Below are positions 1 through 10,846 of a stretch of DNA of 64,000 nt, one piece after another. Within the stretch, counting starts at the first letter, position 1; each line of letters opens with the position of its first letter. The position numbers and the translations under genes are program-made. Location of the stretch: NCBI GenBank assembly GCA_022749755.1, contig CM040442.1, positions 10,080,457 through 10,144,456 on the forward strand. The letters are read 5' to 3'. The notes beneath the pieces are model-generated. The model saw nothing but the letters and a program-made list of their open reading frames with translations, was not told the origin of the DNA and did no database searches. The DNA comes from Azadirachta indica (lineage: Eukaryota > Streptophyta > Magnoliopsida > Sapindales > Meliaceae).

Positions 1-96
1 AATGTATAATCAAGGTTGAAAATTAAAATATAAATATAGAATTAAAAAGAGCATTGGAATATAATAAAACCGACCATTTTTTTTTATTGAGTAAGA

Positions 97-361
97 AATG
101 AAAACTCAATAAAACTATACATTGTGCAATCAAAAATACTCTTTATTTGATACATGTAACGTTCAATACAGAAAAAATTTGCATATTCAAATAATGGTTA
201 TATATATATATTTTTTCAGTACATGAATGTTGCCTTATCGGCACAAACAAAAGCAAAAGAAAATTATGCGTGTGTAGGTGAAAATAACATCAAAGTGTGA
301 AACATTGTAGTCCTACTACAAAAGGGAGAATTGTGGAGAAGCTTAAGCAATCACTTTGCGA
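97..361 (-). pseudogene. Remnant of a gene 3' end, copy A
   Basis: Read on the minus strand, this matches the block at 13771-14352. Both share a run ending in an AATAAA-bearing 3'UTR-like stretch (CATGTATCAAATAAAGAG) and a second patch around GCTTAAGCAATC (337-361 here). No open frame is left in this copy. It is inferred to be the 3' end of an old duplicated gene, with the retrotransposon array now lying between the two copies. The parent family is not recognised. Confidence 0.45.
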
Positions 362-771
362 GAACATTATCTAAACTTGATTAGTGTTTGTGATTTTGTT
401 TTGAAATTAATGGGCGAAATGGGGTGCCGAGAGAAAAAGCATTGGAACCAATGGCATGGTAGAGGAGACAAAAGGATAGAGAAAAAAGAAAGAGAAAAAG
501 TTTAAATAATTGGTTATATTTAAATAAAATATATTTGATAATTTTTATGGACATCATTGTTGATTATTTTTTGCTAAACATTATCTAAAGATATTACTGT
601 AAATGAATTCAAAAAGTAATTTCAAAAGTAGCTGTGATAGGTTGATAAGATATTTGTCAAAGTTTAGAAGTGATGGGATGTTATCCTTAAAAGCAGGAGA
701 TATCATATATTCTTTCCTTAACTATAAAAATTCAATGTTCCAATGATTGGTATATAGCCTGATAAGAATCA

Positions 772-801
772 ATATATATACATATATATATATATATATA
801 T
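772..801. repeat. (AT)n microsatellite
   Basis: Alternating AT with one C interruption. The rest of 362-2021 is AT-rich and holds no gene I can support; an 88-codon open frame near 1262 is low-complexity and looks accidental. Confidence 0.8.
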
Positions 802-2021
802 TGAATTCTAAATATTCTCTATTGGGTTAATTATGCATATTTTGTGTATTTTGAGTCAATTTAGGATTGTTGTAAATTTTAAAATAATTTACTCATTCTA
901 TGCTGTAAAAATAATCAGATTTGAAGATATTCAATTTAGTGTTTGATAAATTTTATTGTTAAAATGTTGTAGCAATGCTAATTACTAAAATGTACCTACT
1001 AATCCTAACTACCAATTTTGTGTGTTTCTTTATATATATATATGTGTGTGTGTGGCTATAAAATGTAAAATTTTTAATTAAAAAAAAATAAATAATCAGT
1101 AAAAAGATAAAAAAAATTTATTTTAATAATTTCATTTCTTAATTAAATTTGAAATAATTTTAGGTTTTATAAATTTAAATGAGTATATTTATTATTATTT
1201 ACAAATGAAGTTGCTTTTCAAAATTAGATTTTAAAAAGTAATTCTAATTCTACTTTTCAAAATGTTATACAAACTAAATGGGGTGATTTTGTTAAAAATG
1301 TTTGTGAAAAAATTTTTACAAACACCTAAAACAACTTTTGGTTACTCAAAATTATTTTTACCTATTTCAACATCAATCCTAAACCAGCCCTTAGTCTATA
1401 TCAAAATACGATATATCATAATACTTAATTATTTCATATATTGTGAATATTCCATCGCCATGATTTATTTATTTATATATATTTTTTGTTACAAATTATG
1501 GTTTAATGCGTTACTACATAAAATTTAGTTAATATCATTATGCTTTTATTGATTAAAAATTATAGTTTAATGGTTAATTTATGATAATATTAATTTGTGA
1601 TTTAATGATGGCTTAATAGTTTATACTATAAAAAGAAGAGCCCGTGAACCAATAAAATATGAGACAAAAATATTAGAATAATTTCCTAAATTTATATTTA
1701 GCTTTCATATAGTTGTTACAAGAGAATAAAGTATCAAAAGTTGTTCTACGATTCTATATTAAGTGTGTATTATAGAGGTTAGACCTGTATAGAGCCGGAT
1801 TTACATCAAAGGCATTGACCGGAATATTTTTTTAAGGCTATAATGCTTTTAGCATGCCTTGGTTTATTTACAGTATTGTGTATTTTCAATTTTGTTGTCG
1901 CAACATCCCTTAAACTTAAAGAATCTAATATTTTAAAACAAAAAGAGATTGTTGTATAATTTATTAAGATATTAAAATATATCTATTTTGGTAATCATAT
2001 TAATATAATATTAATGTTATG

Positions 2022-2793
2022 TGTTGATGCGAAAATTCTCCTTCACTGTCATGTAAGCTCCACGTGGAGGGAGATCTCAGTCAACATTTAAAATTTGTTA
2101 ACTATTAAGATGGTTAACTTTCCAACTGAGGTGACCTGCTTTTCTGCTGAGGTGGCTCTCTCCTTTTACTATCATGAATCATTCTTCCATCATTGTAGCA
2201 AAAACCTACAAAACAAGAATATGTTGACGAGTACTAAGGGTGTTATCGACAAACTCCCTCTGACACTCAAATCAGAACAAGATATGCTAAAGAACTAATC
2301 TTAAAAGATCAACAGGAATAATAACAACAATTATTATATGTGTACAATTATGAAGACAAGAGAGTAAGAGAGTTAGTTAGTAAAAGAACCCAACCTTTTG
2401 CTTGAGTAAACTTGGGGTTTATATAGGCAAGAGAAAGATACGTTTATCACTAGTATGTTATAATGGAAATCAAGCACCACTTGATCTCTTATTCCCATGT
2501 GTTTACCTTACTTGCTTTGAGAAGTAAAGCTTTCACCAACTGTTATTCCACATGTCATTCTCTCATTGGCTTTTGTTGTAGTGGTCATTTATTGATACCT
2601 TCATATTGTCAACATGTAATCAAGTAGTTTGCATGTTAAGACTTAATTTTCTCTCTGCCACATGGCTTTGTTATGGCTGTCATGTGGACATGAATAATCC
2701 TTCCTAAAATAGGAGTCCCATAGTTTTCAGGCCTAAAGAGTTAACAGGCATGGAAATTATATTTTTGTGCACCATGACAGTTAGATCCCAACA
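2022..2793 (-). repeat. LTR 1 (3' LTR of the left unit)
   Basis: On the plus strand it starts TGTTGATGCG and ends ATCCCAACA, giving TG...CA ends on either strand. A minus-strand TATA box (CTATATAAAC, 2418-2427) lies mid-LTR and supports leftward transcription. It is the best preserved of the three and complete at both ends. A 67-codon open frame at 2095 is not shared intact with the other LTRs and is not taken as a gene. Confidence 0.8.
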
Positions 2794-3221
2794 TTTGCTT
2801 TCGTCTTAATAGCCTTTTGTCAGTAACATTTAATGCCTGATAATTATCTAAATGGATGGGAAAACACACACTTTAAGAGGTTACGCTATTTTTGGTGGAT
2901 ATTATATTCTAATAATGGTGATTGTCGTGTCTGCTCGATCATCATGTGCAATATGGTTGACTATGGTTTGTGCATATCGTATGTTCTCGAAGCATTTATT
3001 TCCATTTTGGCACAGGATGCAGAAAGTCTTCATTTTGGATGGTTACTTTTTTAATTACCGCTTCCATCACGGCATGATAAGAGGAAGGTTTAAATATTAG
3101 TAGTGATTCCTTTTTAAACGTTGCCTCGAGACACATGTCAATTATGAATTCTGATGGGTTATTTACCTTTATCTTAGAGTGTTATCCCGATCTCTATGAC
3201 ATCAAATTGATCCTATTGCAG

Positions 3222-3229
3222 TATAAATA
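3222..3229 (+). promoter_or_regulatory. TATA box of the antisense unit, left copy
   Basis: TATAAATA, 39 bp before the ATG at 3261. The right copy has the same box at the same distance (7289-7296, ATG at 7328). It points opposite to the retrotransposon's own promoter. Confidence 0.5.
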
Positions 3230-3260
3230 GAGAGGGGAAAAACTCCATTAGCAGAAAAAG

Positions 3261-3802
3261 ATGGCTAGGGGAAAAGCGAAGAGAAAGTTGTTGCAACCAA
3301 ATAATGCTGCCACCAATAAGATCGCCTATTTGAGGCATAGGAAAAAAGGAGTCCAAGGCAAGATTCTTAACTGCCATTGCTATCGCAATCGCCCTAACTT
3401 ATATTTGGTGCAAAGGCCCTTTTGCAACCTGCTTCACCATCGAGGAGGCGAGTTTTAGAAGAGGGGACTTTAGTGACACCCCCTCGATTCTACTTGATCA
3501 GGCAGATATATATCAATGCGAGATAAAGAGACAACTAGAGTTGTTCTCAGCCAATATGAGGCAGGCCCTTTGGAAGGTAACAATTGGTGCCACCTTTTAC
3601 ACATTATGATAAATATATCCTAAATTTATTTTCCTTTCAGCTTGCCACTTGCGTCGACTCACGACATATCGAACTCATGGCTACTACGAATATTGAATCT
3701 GAGGCTGTTGCTCTATGGGTTGAGGTAGAACAAGCTCGCTACTCTATAATTATTGCTGAGCAAGCTTTATCTACTAAAAGGGAGAAACATGCGCCTTCTT
3801 AG
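3261..3802 (+). pseudogene. Antisense gene-like unit inside the retrotransposon, left copy
   Basis: The first exon opens at the ATG at 3261 with a lysine/arginine-rich start (MARGKAKRKLLQ) and runs 65 codons to a stop at 3456-3458. A GT...AG intron of 64 nt is inferred at 3577-3640 (donor GGAAG/GTAAC, acceptor TTTCCTTTCAG). It is followed by an open segment ending at 3802 that contains VALWVEVEQARYSIIIAEQA, possibly a short coiled coil. Compared with the right copy, about 87 bp of exon 1 is missing near 3494, and the frame changes before the intron, so the copy looks broken. It lies between the 3' LTR and the minisatellites, opposite to the element. Ty3/gypsy elements of the Tat lineage (for example Grande) are known to carry extra antisense ORFs near the 3' LTR; this may be one. 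The protein family is not recognised. Confidence 0.45.
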
Positions 3803-4289
3803 CTCAGGCTTAGAAGGAGGACAACACTTCCTGGTACAGTCAATACCAATGAGCTCAATGAGAGATATATGAGGCGAATCAAAATTTTGTTATGAGTGAA
3901 ATGTTTTTTCATTCAATCTTGATCAATATCCGGTGACACAAGCAACCAAGTAAAAAGAGGAGGATGAAAGAGTAGGTGATAAGGAGAATGGCATCGGTGA
4001 TGCTTCTACCAAATTTTAGTTTTCTTTACTGTTACTTAATTAATTTATGCTATAATAAATTGAATTTCAAATAAATTTAAAAAGTGAGAATTTCCTTCTT
4101 CAATACTAAGTACAAAGTGTGCTGAGGATTATTTTGGTTTATTGAACTTCCATATATTTTCCAATAGATGTATTAACTCAGCCATTCTAATGAGAGTTTA
4201 ATAGACTTAAAGCTTACCTTTTGATGTTGATACATTAACACACACTTAATGGTGAAATTGTTCGAACCAAGATACACCCATAGCATCTA

Positions 4290-4740
4290 AAGAACTAGTA
4301 AACAATTCATGCCTTTAACGCGTCCACAACATCAAACTACCTTATGGCAAACAAAGGTGTCTTTGATGCGTCCACGCCATCGAGGGACTTTATGGTGATC
4401 AACTGTGCCTTTGATGCACAACAACATCAAGGACTTTATGGCAAACAATCGTGTCAAGGATGTAGCCATGACATCAAGGATTTTATGGCAAAAAATCATG
4501 CCTTTGATACATATGCAACATTATTGGACTTTAATGGTGAACAACTATGCCTTTGATGCACCTACGAGATCACGGCATCAAAAGACATCACGGCAAGGCA
4601 AGCAAATTGCTGCCTTTAATGTGGTTACGACATCAAAGGACTTCTAGGCGAACAGATCCTGATATGATACGTACCAGGTATCAATGGACTTTGATGAAGA
4701 ATAATCGTTCCTTTAATGCGCCCACGACATTAAAAAACCT
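4290..4740. repeat. 48-bp minisatellite, left internal region
   Basis: About nine degenerate units built on CATCAAGGACTTTATGGC plus a GTGCCTTTGATGC-type half. Short open frames across it are by-products of the repeat. Variable tandem repeats inside non-coding parts are known from Tat/Ogre-type retrotransposons. Confidence 0.7.
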
Positions 4741-4744
4741 TATG

Positions 4745-5245
4745 GAGAGCAAATTTGATTACACCAAGATACACCTTTGGTATTAGATTGGTGGATTCAA
4801 CGGTAAAATAATCCATACAAAGATATGCCTATGGTATCAAATTGGTATTCGAGAGAACTAATTATGCTAAGATACTCTTACGGTATTAGATTGGCATTCA
4901 AAAGAACTTGATTCAGCTAAGATATGTTTATGGTATCAAATTGGCCTTAAAGAGAACTTGAATAAGGTAGGATATGCTTACGGTATCGAATTATCCTCAA
5001 GGAGAACTTGATTCAGCAAAGATATACCTACGATATCAAATTGGCCCAAAGTAGAACTTAATTAAGCCAAGATACGCCTACGACATGATATTGGCATTTG
5101 AGAGAACTTAATTAAGCCAAGATATGCTCACGGTATTAGATTGGCATTCAACAGAACTTGATTAGGCCAAGATACACCTACAGTATTAGATTGGCATTCA
5201 AGAGAACTTGATTAAGTCAAGATGCACCTATCGTATCAGATTGGC
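4745..5245. repeat. 50-bp minisatellite, left internal region
   Basis: About ten degenerate units of 50 bp, each with AAGATACGCCTACGGTAT and GATTGGCATTCAAGAGAACT. 5250-6057 is non-coding and corresponds to the element's leader region. Confidence 0.72.
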
Positions 5246-6057
5246 GTGTTTTAATGGCGAAATGATCCACACCAAGATACACCCGTGGTATTAGATTGGT
5301 ATTCTTTATAGGAAATCCATACCAAAATATGATGAAAATATAAAGACATAATTTCACGAAGGTATAACTGGTGATAATACCTTGAAGGAACTATCGGTGA
5401 AAACATGACCTTACAACTAATGGCTAAGTCATGGCGAAATAGCACATAGAGATACAATTGAGATCCAACCTATGTGGTATTTTTCTCAAAAAAAGCCTTA
5501 TGAAAACCAAGGTAGTAAAATAACACACCTAGCCTTTTCAAGATCACATAAGAAAAGCATAATCATCATAAGCTTCGAGAAATCATGAAAAACTGCCCAA
5601 ATGCTTGTAGGGAAATCCTTTACTGAGTCGTTGGTCCATTCAACATAATAAAAGACAATATACATATGACCTCCTTTGAAGCTATTGAATAAGTATCAAA
5701 TCCAAAAATTTCAAAATGGTTACTAGGTCTATTTAACCTTGGCAGTAATATAAGCAACGTAATATAAGCAAATCATAACATGGCTTCCATGTCGATCTAA
5801 CCTTGGTAGTAATTTAAGTAGAGCATTTTAAACGTTCTAGGCAAGCATGAATTTCTGACCACATTAGTAAGAGAATATACTGAAGTCATGCAAGAGATCT
5901 AGTAAGCTAGGTTCTAACTTGTTTGATTAAGCTATCTCACTCCTGCTTCTATACCGTGCAATCATTTCTCAAGTATTTCACAAGAGAGAGTTAATGGTTA
6001 TCTTTTTTTTAGCGCTTTATCATTAGAGAATACCCTATAGTTGGCTTTTCGTACAAT

Positions 6058-6079
6058 TTTTCCCACAGACATCACCAAA
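6058..6079 (-). other. Primer-binding/leader site beside LTR 2
   Basis: The minus strand reads TTTGGTGATGTCTGTGGGAA directly after the LTR end, a decayed form of the TTTGGCGCCGTCTGTGGG leader common in plant Ty3/gypsy elements. It fixes the orientation of the left unit. Confidence 0.65.
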
Positions 6080-6857
6080 TGTTAACGTCAAAATTTTCAT
6101 CCACTATCATGTAGGCTTTATATAGAGAGAGATCTTAGTCAACGTTCAAAATGTATTAACTACTGAGATGGTTGACTTTTTAATTGAGGTGACCTACTCT
6201 TCTCTTAAAGTAGCTTTCCCTCTTATCGTGATGAATCATTCTTCCATCATGGTAGCAAATACTTGCAAAACAAGAACATGTCAATTAGGTACTGATGGTG
6301 TTATTAGCAAATCCCCTTCGACTCTTAAGTCAAAACAAGATATGCTAAAGAACTAATCTCAAAAGATTAATAGTAATAACAACAGCAACTGTTATGTGTA
6401 TACAATGAAGAGGACAAAAGTGAAAAAAAAAAAGAAAGAGAGTTGGTTAGTGAAAGAATCCAACGCTTTTGCTTAGGTAAACTTAGGGTTTATGTAGGTG
6501 AGGGAAAGACAAGTTTATTACTAGTACATTATAATAGAATTCAACTGCCACTTGGTCTCTCATTCCCATATGATTACTTTACTTGCCTTGAGGAGTAGAG
6601 TTTTCACCATATGTTATTCTACATGTCATTCTTTTATTAGCTATTTTTATAGTAGTCATTTATTGATACCTTTAGATTATCAACATGTAATCAAGTAGTT
6701 TACATGTTAAGACTTAACTTTTTCTTTGCCACGTGGCTTCGCTAACTTGGACATGAATGATCCTTCATACAACAAGAGCCCCTTAATTTTTAAGCCTAGA
6801 AAAGTTTATAGCTGTGAAAACTATACTTCTGTTCGCCACAGCACTTAGATCCCGGTA
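6080..6857 (-). repeat. LTR 2 (shared middle LTR)
   Basis: Homologous along its whole length to LTR 1. Its plus-strand start is TGTTAACGTC and its end is decayed to ATCCCGGTA. The TATA box is mutated here (TTTATGTAGG on the plus strand instead of TTTATATAGG). It serves as 3' LTR of the right unit and 5' LTR of the left unit. Confidence 0.78.
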
Positions 6858-7288
6858 TTTGCTTCCATCTTAATAGCTTTTTGTCAACAGCATTTAATGC
6901 TTGATAATTATCTGAGTAGATAGGGGCGCTTACACTTTAGGAGGTTGCATTGTTTTTGGCAGATATTATATTCTAATTATGTTGACTGTTGCATTCACTT
7001 GATCATTATATGCAATATGGCTGACTACAATTCATGCATATAGTATGTTTTTGAAGCAGTTATTTCTATCTTAGCATAGGATACAAAAAGTTTTCATTTT
7101 TTGAGGTTTCTTTCTTAAACGTTGCTATCATCACAGCATGATAGGAGGAAGGTTTAAATGCCAGTAGTGATTCCTTTCCAAATATTGCCCCGAGAAACAT
7201 GTCAGTTATGAATTCTTAATTGGTATTAGTTACCTTTATCATAGAGTCTTATCTTGATCTTTATGATATCGAATTGATCCTACTATAG

Positions 7289-7296
7289 TATAAATA
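7289..7296 (+). promoter_or_regulatory. TATA box of the antisense unit, right copy
   Basis: TATAAATA, 39 bp upstream of the ATG at 7328, the same spacing as in the left copy. Confidence 0.5.
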
Positions 7297-7327
7297 GAAA
7301 AGGAAGGGACTTTATTAACAGCAAGAG

Positions 7328-7945
7328 ATGGTTGACGAAAAAGCGCAGAGGATGTTGCTAGAGCCAAGTAATGTTGCCACCAATTAAATTGCCCACTTGA
7401 GGCATAGAAGGAAAAAGGATCGAGGTAAGATTCTTAACTGCCATCATTACCATAATTGCCCTTATCAGTATTGGGTCTTAAGGCCCCTTCGTAGCTTGCT
7501 TGACCACCGAGAAAGCATGTTTTCGAAGAAGGGACTTTAGCGACACCCATCGATTCCACTAGATTAGGCGACTTAAATCAAATGGCCACCTTCATTCCCA
7601 CTTACCTAGTCGAGGCGATGGGTAACATGGTTAATATCTTCTCGGCAGATATATATATATCAATGTAAGATAAAGAGACTACTGAAGTCATTCTGGGCTA
7701 CTATAGGGCAAGTCCTTTGGAGGGTAACAATTGATGCTACCTTTTACACTTTGCGATAAATATATCCTAACTCTGTTTTCCTTTCAGTATGCCTCTTACA
7801 TGAACTGATGACATAACTAACTTGTAGTTGCTGCAAATGTTGATTTTAAGGCTGTTGCTCTGTGGGTTAAGGTAGAACAAACTCACACTCTATAGTTGTT
7901 GTTGAGCAAGCTTAAATTGCTGAGACAAGAAACATGTGGCCTTCT
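7328..7945 (+). pseudogene. Antisense gene-like unit inside the retrotransposon, right copy
   Basis: Related to 3261-3802. The ATG frame (MVDEKAQRMLLEPSNVATN) meets a stop after 19 codons, but homology to the left copy continues in that frame (AHLRHRRK, KILNCHHYHNCP). A neighbouring frame keeps an open stretch that includes GDLNQMATFIPTYLVEAMGN, in the part deleted from the left copy. The inferred 64-nt intron is kept at 7724-7787 with GT/AG ends and the TTTTCCTTTCAG acceptor. Downstream coding sequence is frame-disrupted. It is a pseudogene, but the preserved signals suggest that the family once had an expressed two-exon antisense gene. Confidence 0.42.
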
Positions 7946-8479
7946 TAGCTCAAGCTCAAAAGGAGAATGACACTTCTTGGTACAGTGGGTATCGATCAAC
8001 TCAATAGGAGATGTATGAGGGGAATCAAAATTTTTTTATAAGTGAAGTATCTTTTCCATTCAACCTCATCAATATATGGTAACAAAAGTGGCGAAGAAAA
8101 AAGAGGAGTAGGAAGGAAAAGGTGACAAAAAGAATGACACCAATGATGCTTCTACCGAATTTTAGTTTTCTATGTTGTTGCTTAATTCATCTATGATGCG
8201 ATAAATTGAATTTCAAATAAATTTAAAAAGTGATCATTTCTTTGTTGAATATCGAGTACAAGGTGCCTAGAATACAATTCTAGTCAAAGCATGCTAAGGA
8301 TCATTTCGGTTTACTCTACTTTCTTATAGTTTCCAATGAATATAGTATTAACTCAATTATTCGAATGAGAGTTTAATTGGCTTAAAGCTTACCATATGAT
8401 ATTGGTACATTGATGCACACTTAGTAAAACTTCAACGATGAAATTGTTCAAACCAAGATACACCTATGGTATCCATAGA

Positions 8480-8960
8480 ACTAGCAAACAATTCGTGCCT
8501 TTGACACCCCTAATGTATCAAATGAACTTATGGTGAACAACTGTGCCTTTAATGAGGCCATAGCATTAAGAAACTTCATGGCGATCAACCGTGTCTTCAA
8601 TGTACCATAGCGTCAAGAGACTTCATGGTGAACAACTATGCCATTGATGCGGCCACAACAACAAAGACTTTATAACAAATAATCGTGCCTTTGATATGTA
8701 CTTGGTATCAATGGACTTTAATGGAGAACAACCGTGCCTTTAATGCATCCATGGTGTCAAGGGACATTATAGAGAATAACTGTGCCTTTTATATAGCCAC
8801 GACATCAAAGGACTTCACAACGAACAAATCACTAACTTTCATGCAACTAAAACATCAAAGGACTTCTTGGTGAACAAATCCTGCCATTGATACATACCCA
8901 GTATCAATGGATTTTTATGGTAAACAATTGTTTCTCTGATGTGCCTACGGCATTAAAGTT
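8480..8960. repeat. 48-bp minisatellite, right internal region
   Basis: Same unit family as 4290-4740, more diverged (GTGCCTTTAATGC / CATCAAAGGACTTC). No coding potential is seen. Confidence 0.68.
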
Positions 8961-8973
8961 ATGGAGAACAAAT

Positions 8974-9370
8974 CTAGTTACACCATGATATACCTTTGGT
9001 ATCATATTAGTAGACTTCAATGGTGAAATGATCCATACCGAGATATACCTAGGGTATTAGATTGATGTTCAGGAGAATTTGATTAAGTCAAGATACGCTT
9101 ATGATATCATATTAGCATTCAAGAGAACTTGATTAAGCCAAGATACGCTTACAGTATCAGATTGGCCTGAAGAAGAACTTGATTAAGTCAAGATACGCCT
9201 ATGGCATTAAATTGGCCTTATGGAGAACTTGATTAAGCCAATATATGCATACAATATTAGATTGGCATTCAAAAGAATTTGACTAAGCCAAGATACTCCT
9301 ACGATATTAGATTGGCAATTAGGAGAACTTGACTAAGCCAAGATATGCCTACAGTTTTAGATTGGCATGT
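8974..9370. repeat. 50-bp minisatellite, right internal region
   Basis: Same unit family as 4745-5245. It has fewer clear units than the left copy. 9400-10207 is the matching non-coding leader region. Confidence 0.7.
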
Positions 9371-10207
9371 TTCAATGGCAAAATGATCCATACTAAGATA
9401 AACCTACAGTATCAAATTGGTATTCTTTACGGGAAATCCACACCCAAAACATGGCAAAAACATGAAGACATAATTCCACAATAGTATAACTGGCGATAAT
9501 ACCTTGAAGGCACAATTGGCTAAAACATGACTGTATAACTTACGGCAAAATCATAGCGAAATAGCACATGGAGAAATATCACATGGTGAAATATCACATG
9601 GAGATATAATGGAGATCCAGCCTACGTTTTGTTTTTCTCAAAAAAACCTCATGAAAAGTAAATGGAGATCCAGCCTAGGCTTCTTCAAGAGCATATAAGA
9701 AAACTATAGTCACCATAAGCTTGGAGAAATCATAAACAACTACCTCAATGCTTCTAGGGAAATCCTCTGCTGAGTTCAAGCCGGTCCATTTAATATAATA
9801 AAAGACTCTATACACGTGACCTCCCTTGAATCTATTGATTAAGTATCAAATCCAAAAATTTCATAATGTTTACTAGGTCTATCTGACCTTGGTAATAATA
9901 TAAGCAAAGTAATATAACCAAATCTTAACATGGCTACTAGGTCGATCTAATCTTGGTGGTAATATAAGTGGAGCATCTTAAACTTCCTATGTTAGTGTGT
10001 ATTTCTAACCACATTAGTAAGGAAATAAACTAAAGTTATACAGGAGATCTAGTAAGCTAGGTCCCGACATGCTCGATTAACCTGTCTCGCTCCTACTTCT
10101 ATATCATGCAATCATTTCTCAACTATTTTCCAAGAGAGAGTTAAGAGTTATCTTCTCTTTGGTGCTTTATCATTAGAGAATACTTTATTGTTGGGCTTTT
10201 TCATAGT

Positions 10208-10229
10208 TTTCCTGATAGACAGTGCCAAA
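10208..10229 (-). other. Primer-binding/leader site beside LTR 3
   Basis: The minus strand reads TTTGGCACTGTCTATCAGGA directly after the LTR end. It is the same leader as at 6058-6079, decayed at different positions. Confidence 0.6.
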
Positions 10230-10841
10230 TATTGATGTCAAAATTCTCCTCCAATACCATGTAGGCTTTACGTGGAGAGAGACCTCAGTCAGCATTCAAA
10301 ATTTGTTAATTACTAAAGTGGTTGAGGTGGCTTGCTCTTCTGCTGAGGTGCTTCTATCTTCTATCGTGGTGAATCATTCTTTTATTATGGTAGCAAATAC
10401 CTCCAAATCAAGAACATGTTAATGGGCACCGATGGTGTTACTAATGAACTCCCTCTGATGCTTAAGTTAGAACAAGATATGCTGCTGGACAGAGAGAAAG
10501 AGTTGGTTAGTAAAAGAATCTAGCCCTCTGCTTAGGTAAACTTAGGGTTTATATAGGCAAGGGAAAGATAATTTTACTATTGGTACGTTATAACGGAATT
10601 CAAGTGCTACTTGGTCTCTCATTACCACAAGTTGACCTCACTTGCCCTGAGGAGTAAAGGTTTCACCATTTGTTATTCCACGTGTCATTCTCTCATTGGC
10701 TATTGTTGTGGTGGTCATTTATTGATACCTTTACATTATCAACATATAATCAAGTAGTACGTATATTAACACTTAGCTTTCTCTCGGCCATGTGGCTTTA
10801 CTATGACTGTCATGTAGACATGAATGATCTTTTCTATAATA
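10230..10841 (-). repeat. LTR 3 (truncated 5' LTR of the right unit)
   Basis: Matches the first ~690 bp of LTR 1 on the plus strand, including the minus-strand TATA box at 10548-10557, then stops after a CATGTAGACATGAATGATC-type segment. The last ~95 bp (the start of U3 on the minus strand) is missing, so this end has been eroded or deleted. Confidence 0.72.
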
Positions 10842-10846
10842 TTATG

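Larger units (their letters stand above)
2022..10841 (-). mobile_element. Tandem non-autonomous Ty3/gypsy-like LTR retrotransposon array (three LTRs, two internal regions)
   Basis: Three related LTRs at 2022-2793, 6080-6857 and 10230-10841 alternate with two related internal regions (2794-6079 and 6858-10229). Spacing between LTR starts is 4058 and 4150 bp. The element runs leftwards. On the minus strand the LTR starts TGTTGGGATC and ends in CA, a TATA box lies inside it, and each rightward LTR is followed by a leader-like sequence resembling TTTGGCGCCGTCTGTGGG, common in plant Ty3/gypsy elements. Purine-rich tracts (minus-strand GACGAAAGCAAA and ATGGAAGCAAA) sit where the polypurine tract should be. 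No gag, protease, RT or integrase motif is visible, so this is a LARD-like derivative mobilised, if ever, by a partner. The shared middle LTR is the expected product of unequal recombination between LTRs. Many substitutions separate the copies, so it is not recent. Confidence 0.8.

Noticed and set aside
1262..1528. 88-codon open frame with hydrophobic content
   Set aside because: Translation of AT-rich DNA (Ile/Tyr/Phe-rich), with no supporting signals.
10842..10846. TTATG on both sides of the retrotransposon array (2017-2021 and 10842-10846), a possible 5-bp target-site duplication
   Set aside because: LTR 3 lacks its outer ~95 bp, so a true duplication should not lie directly at this point; a 5-bp match in AT-rich DNA is easily chance.
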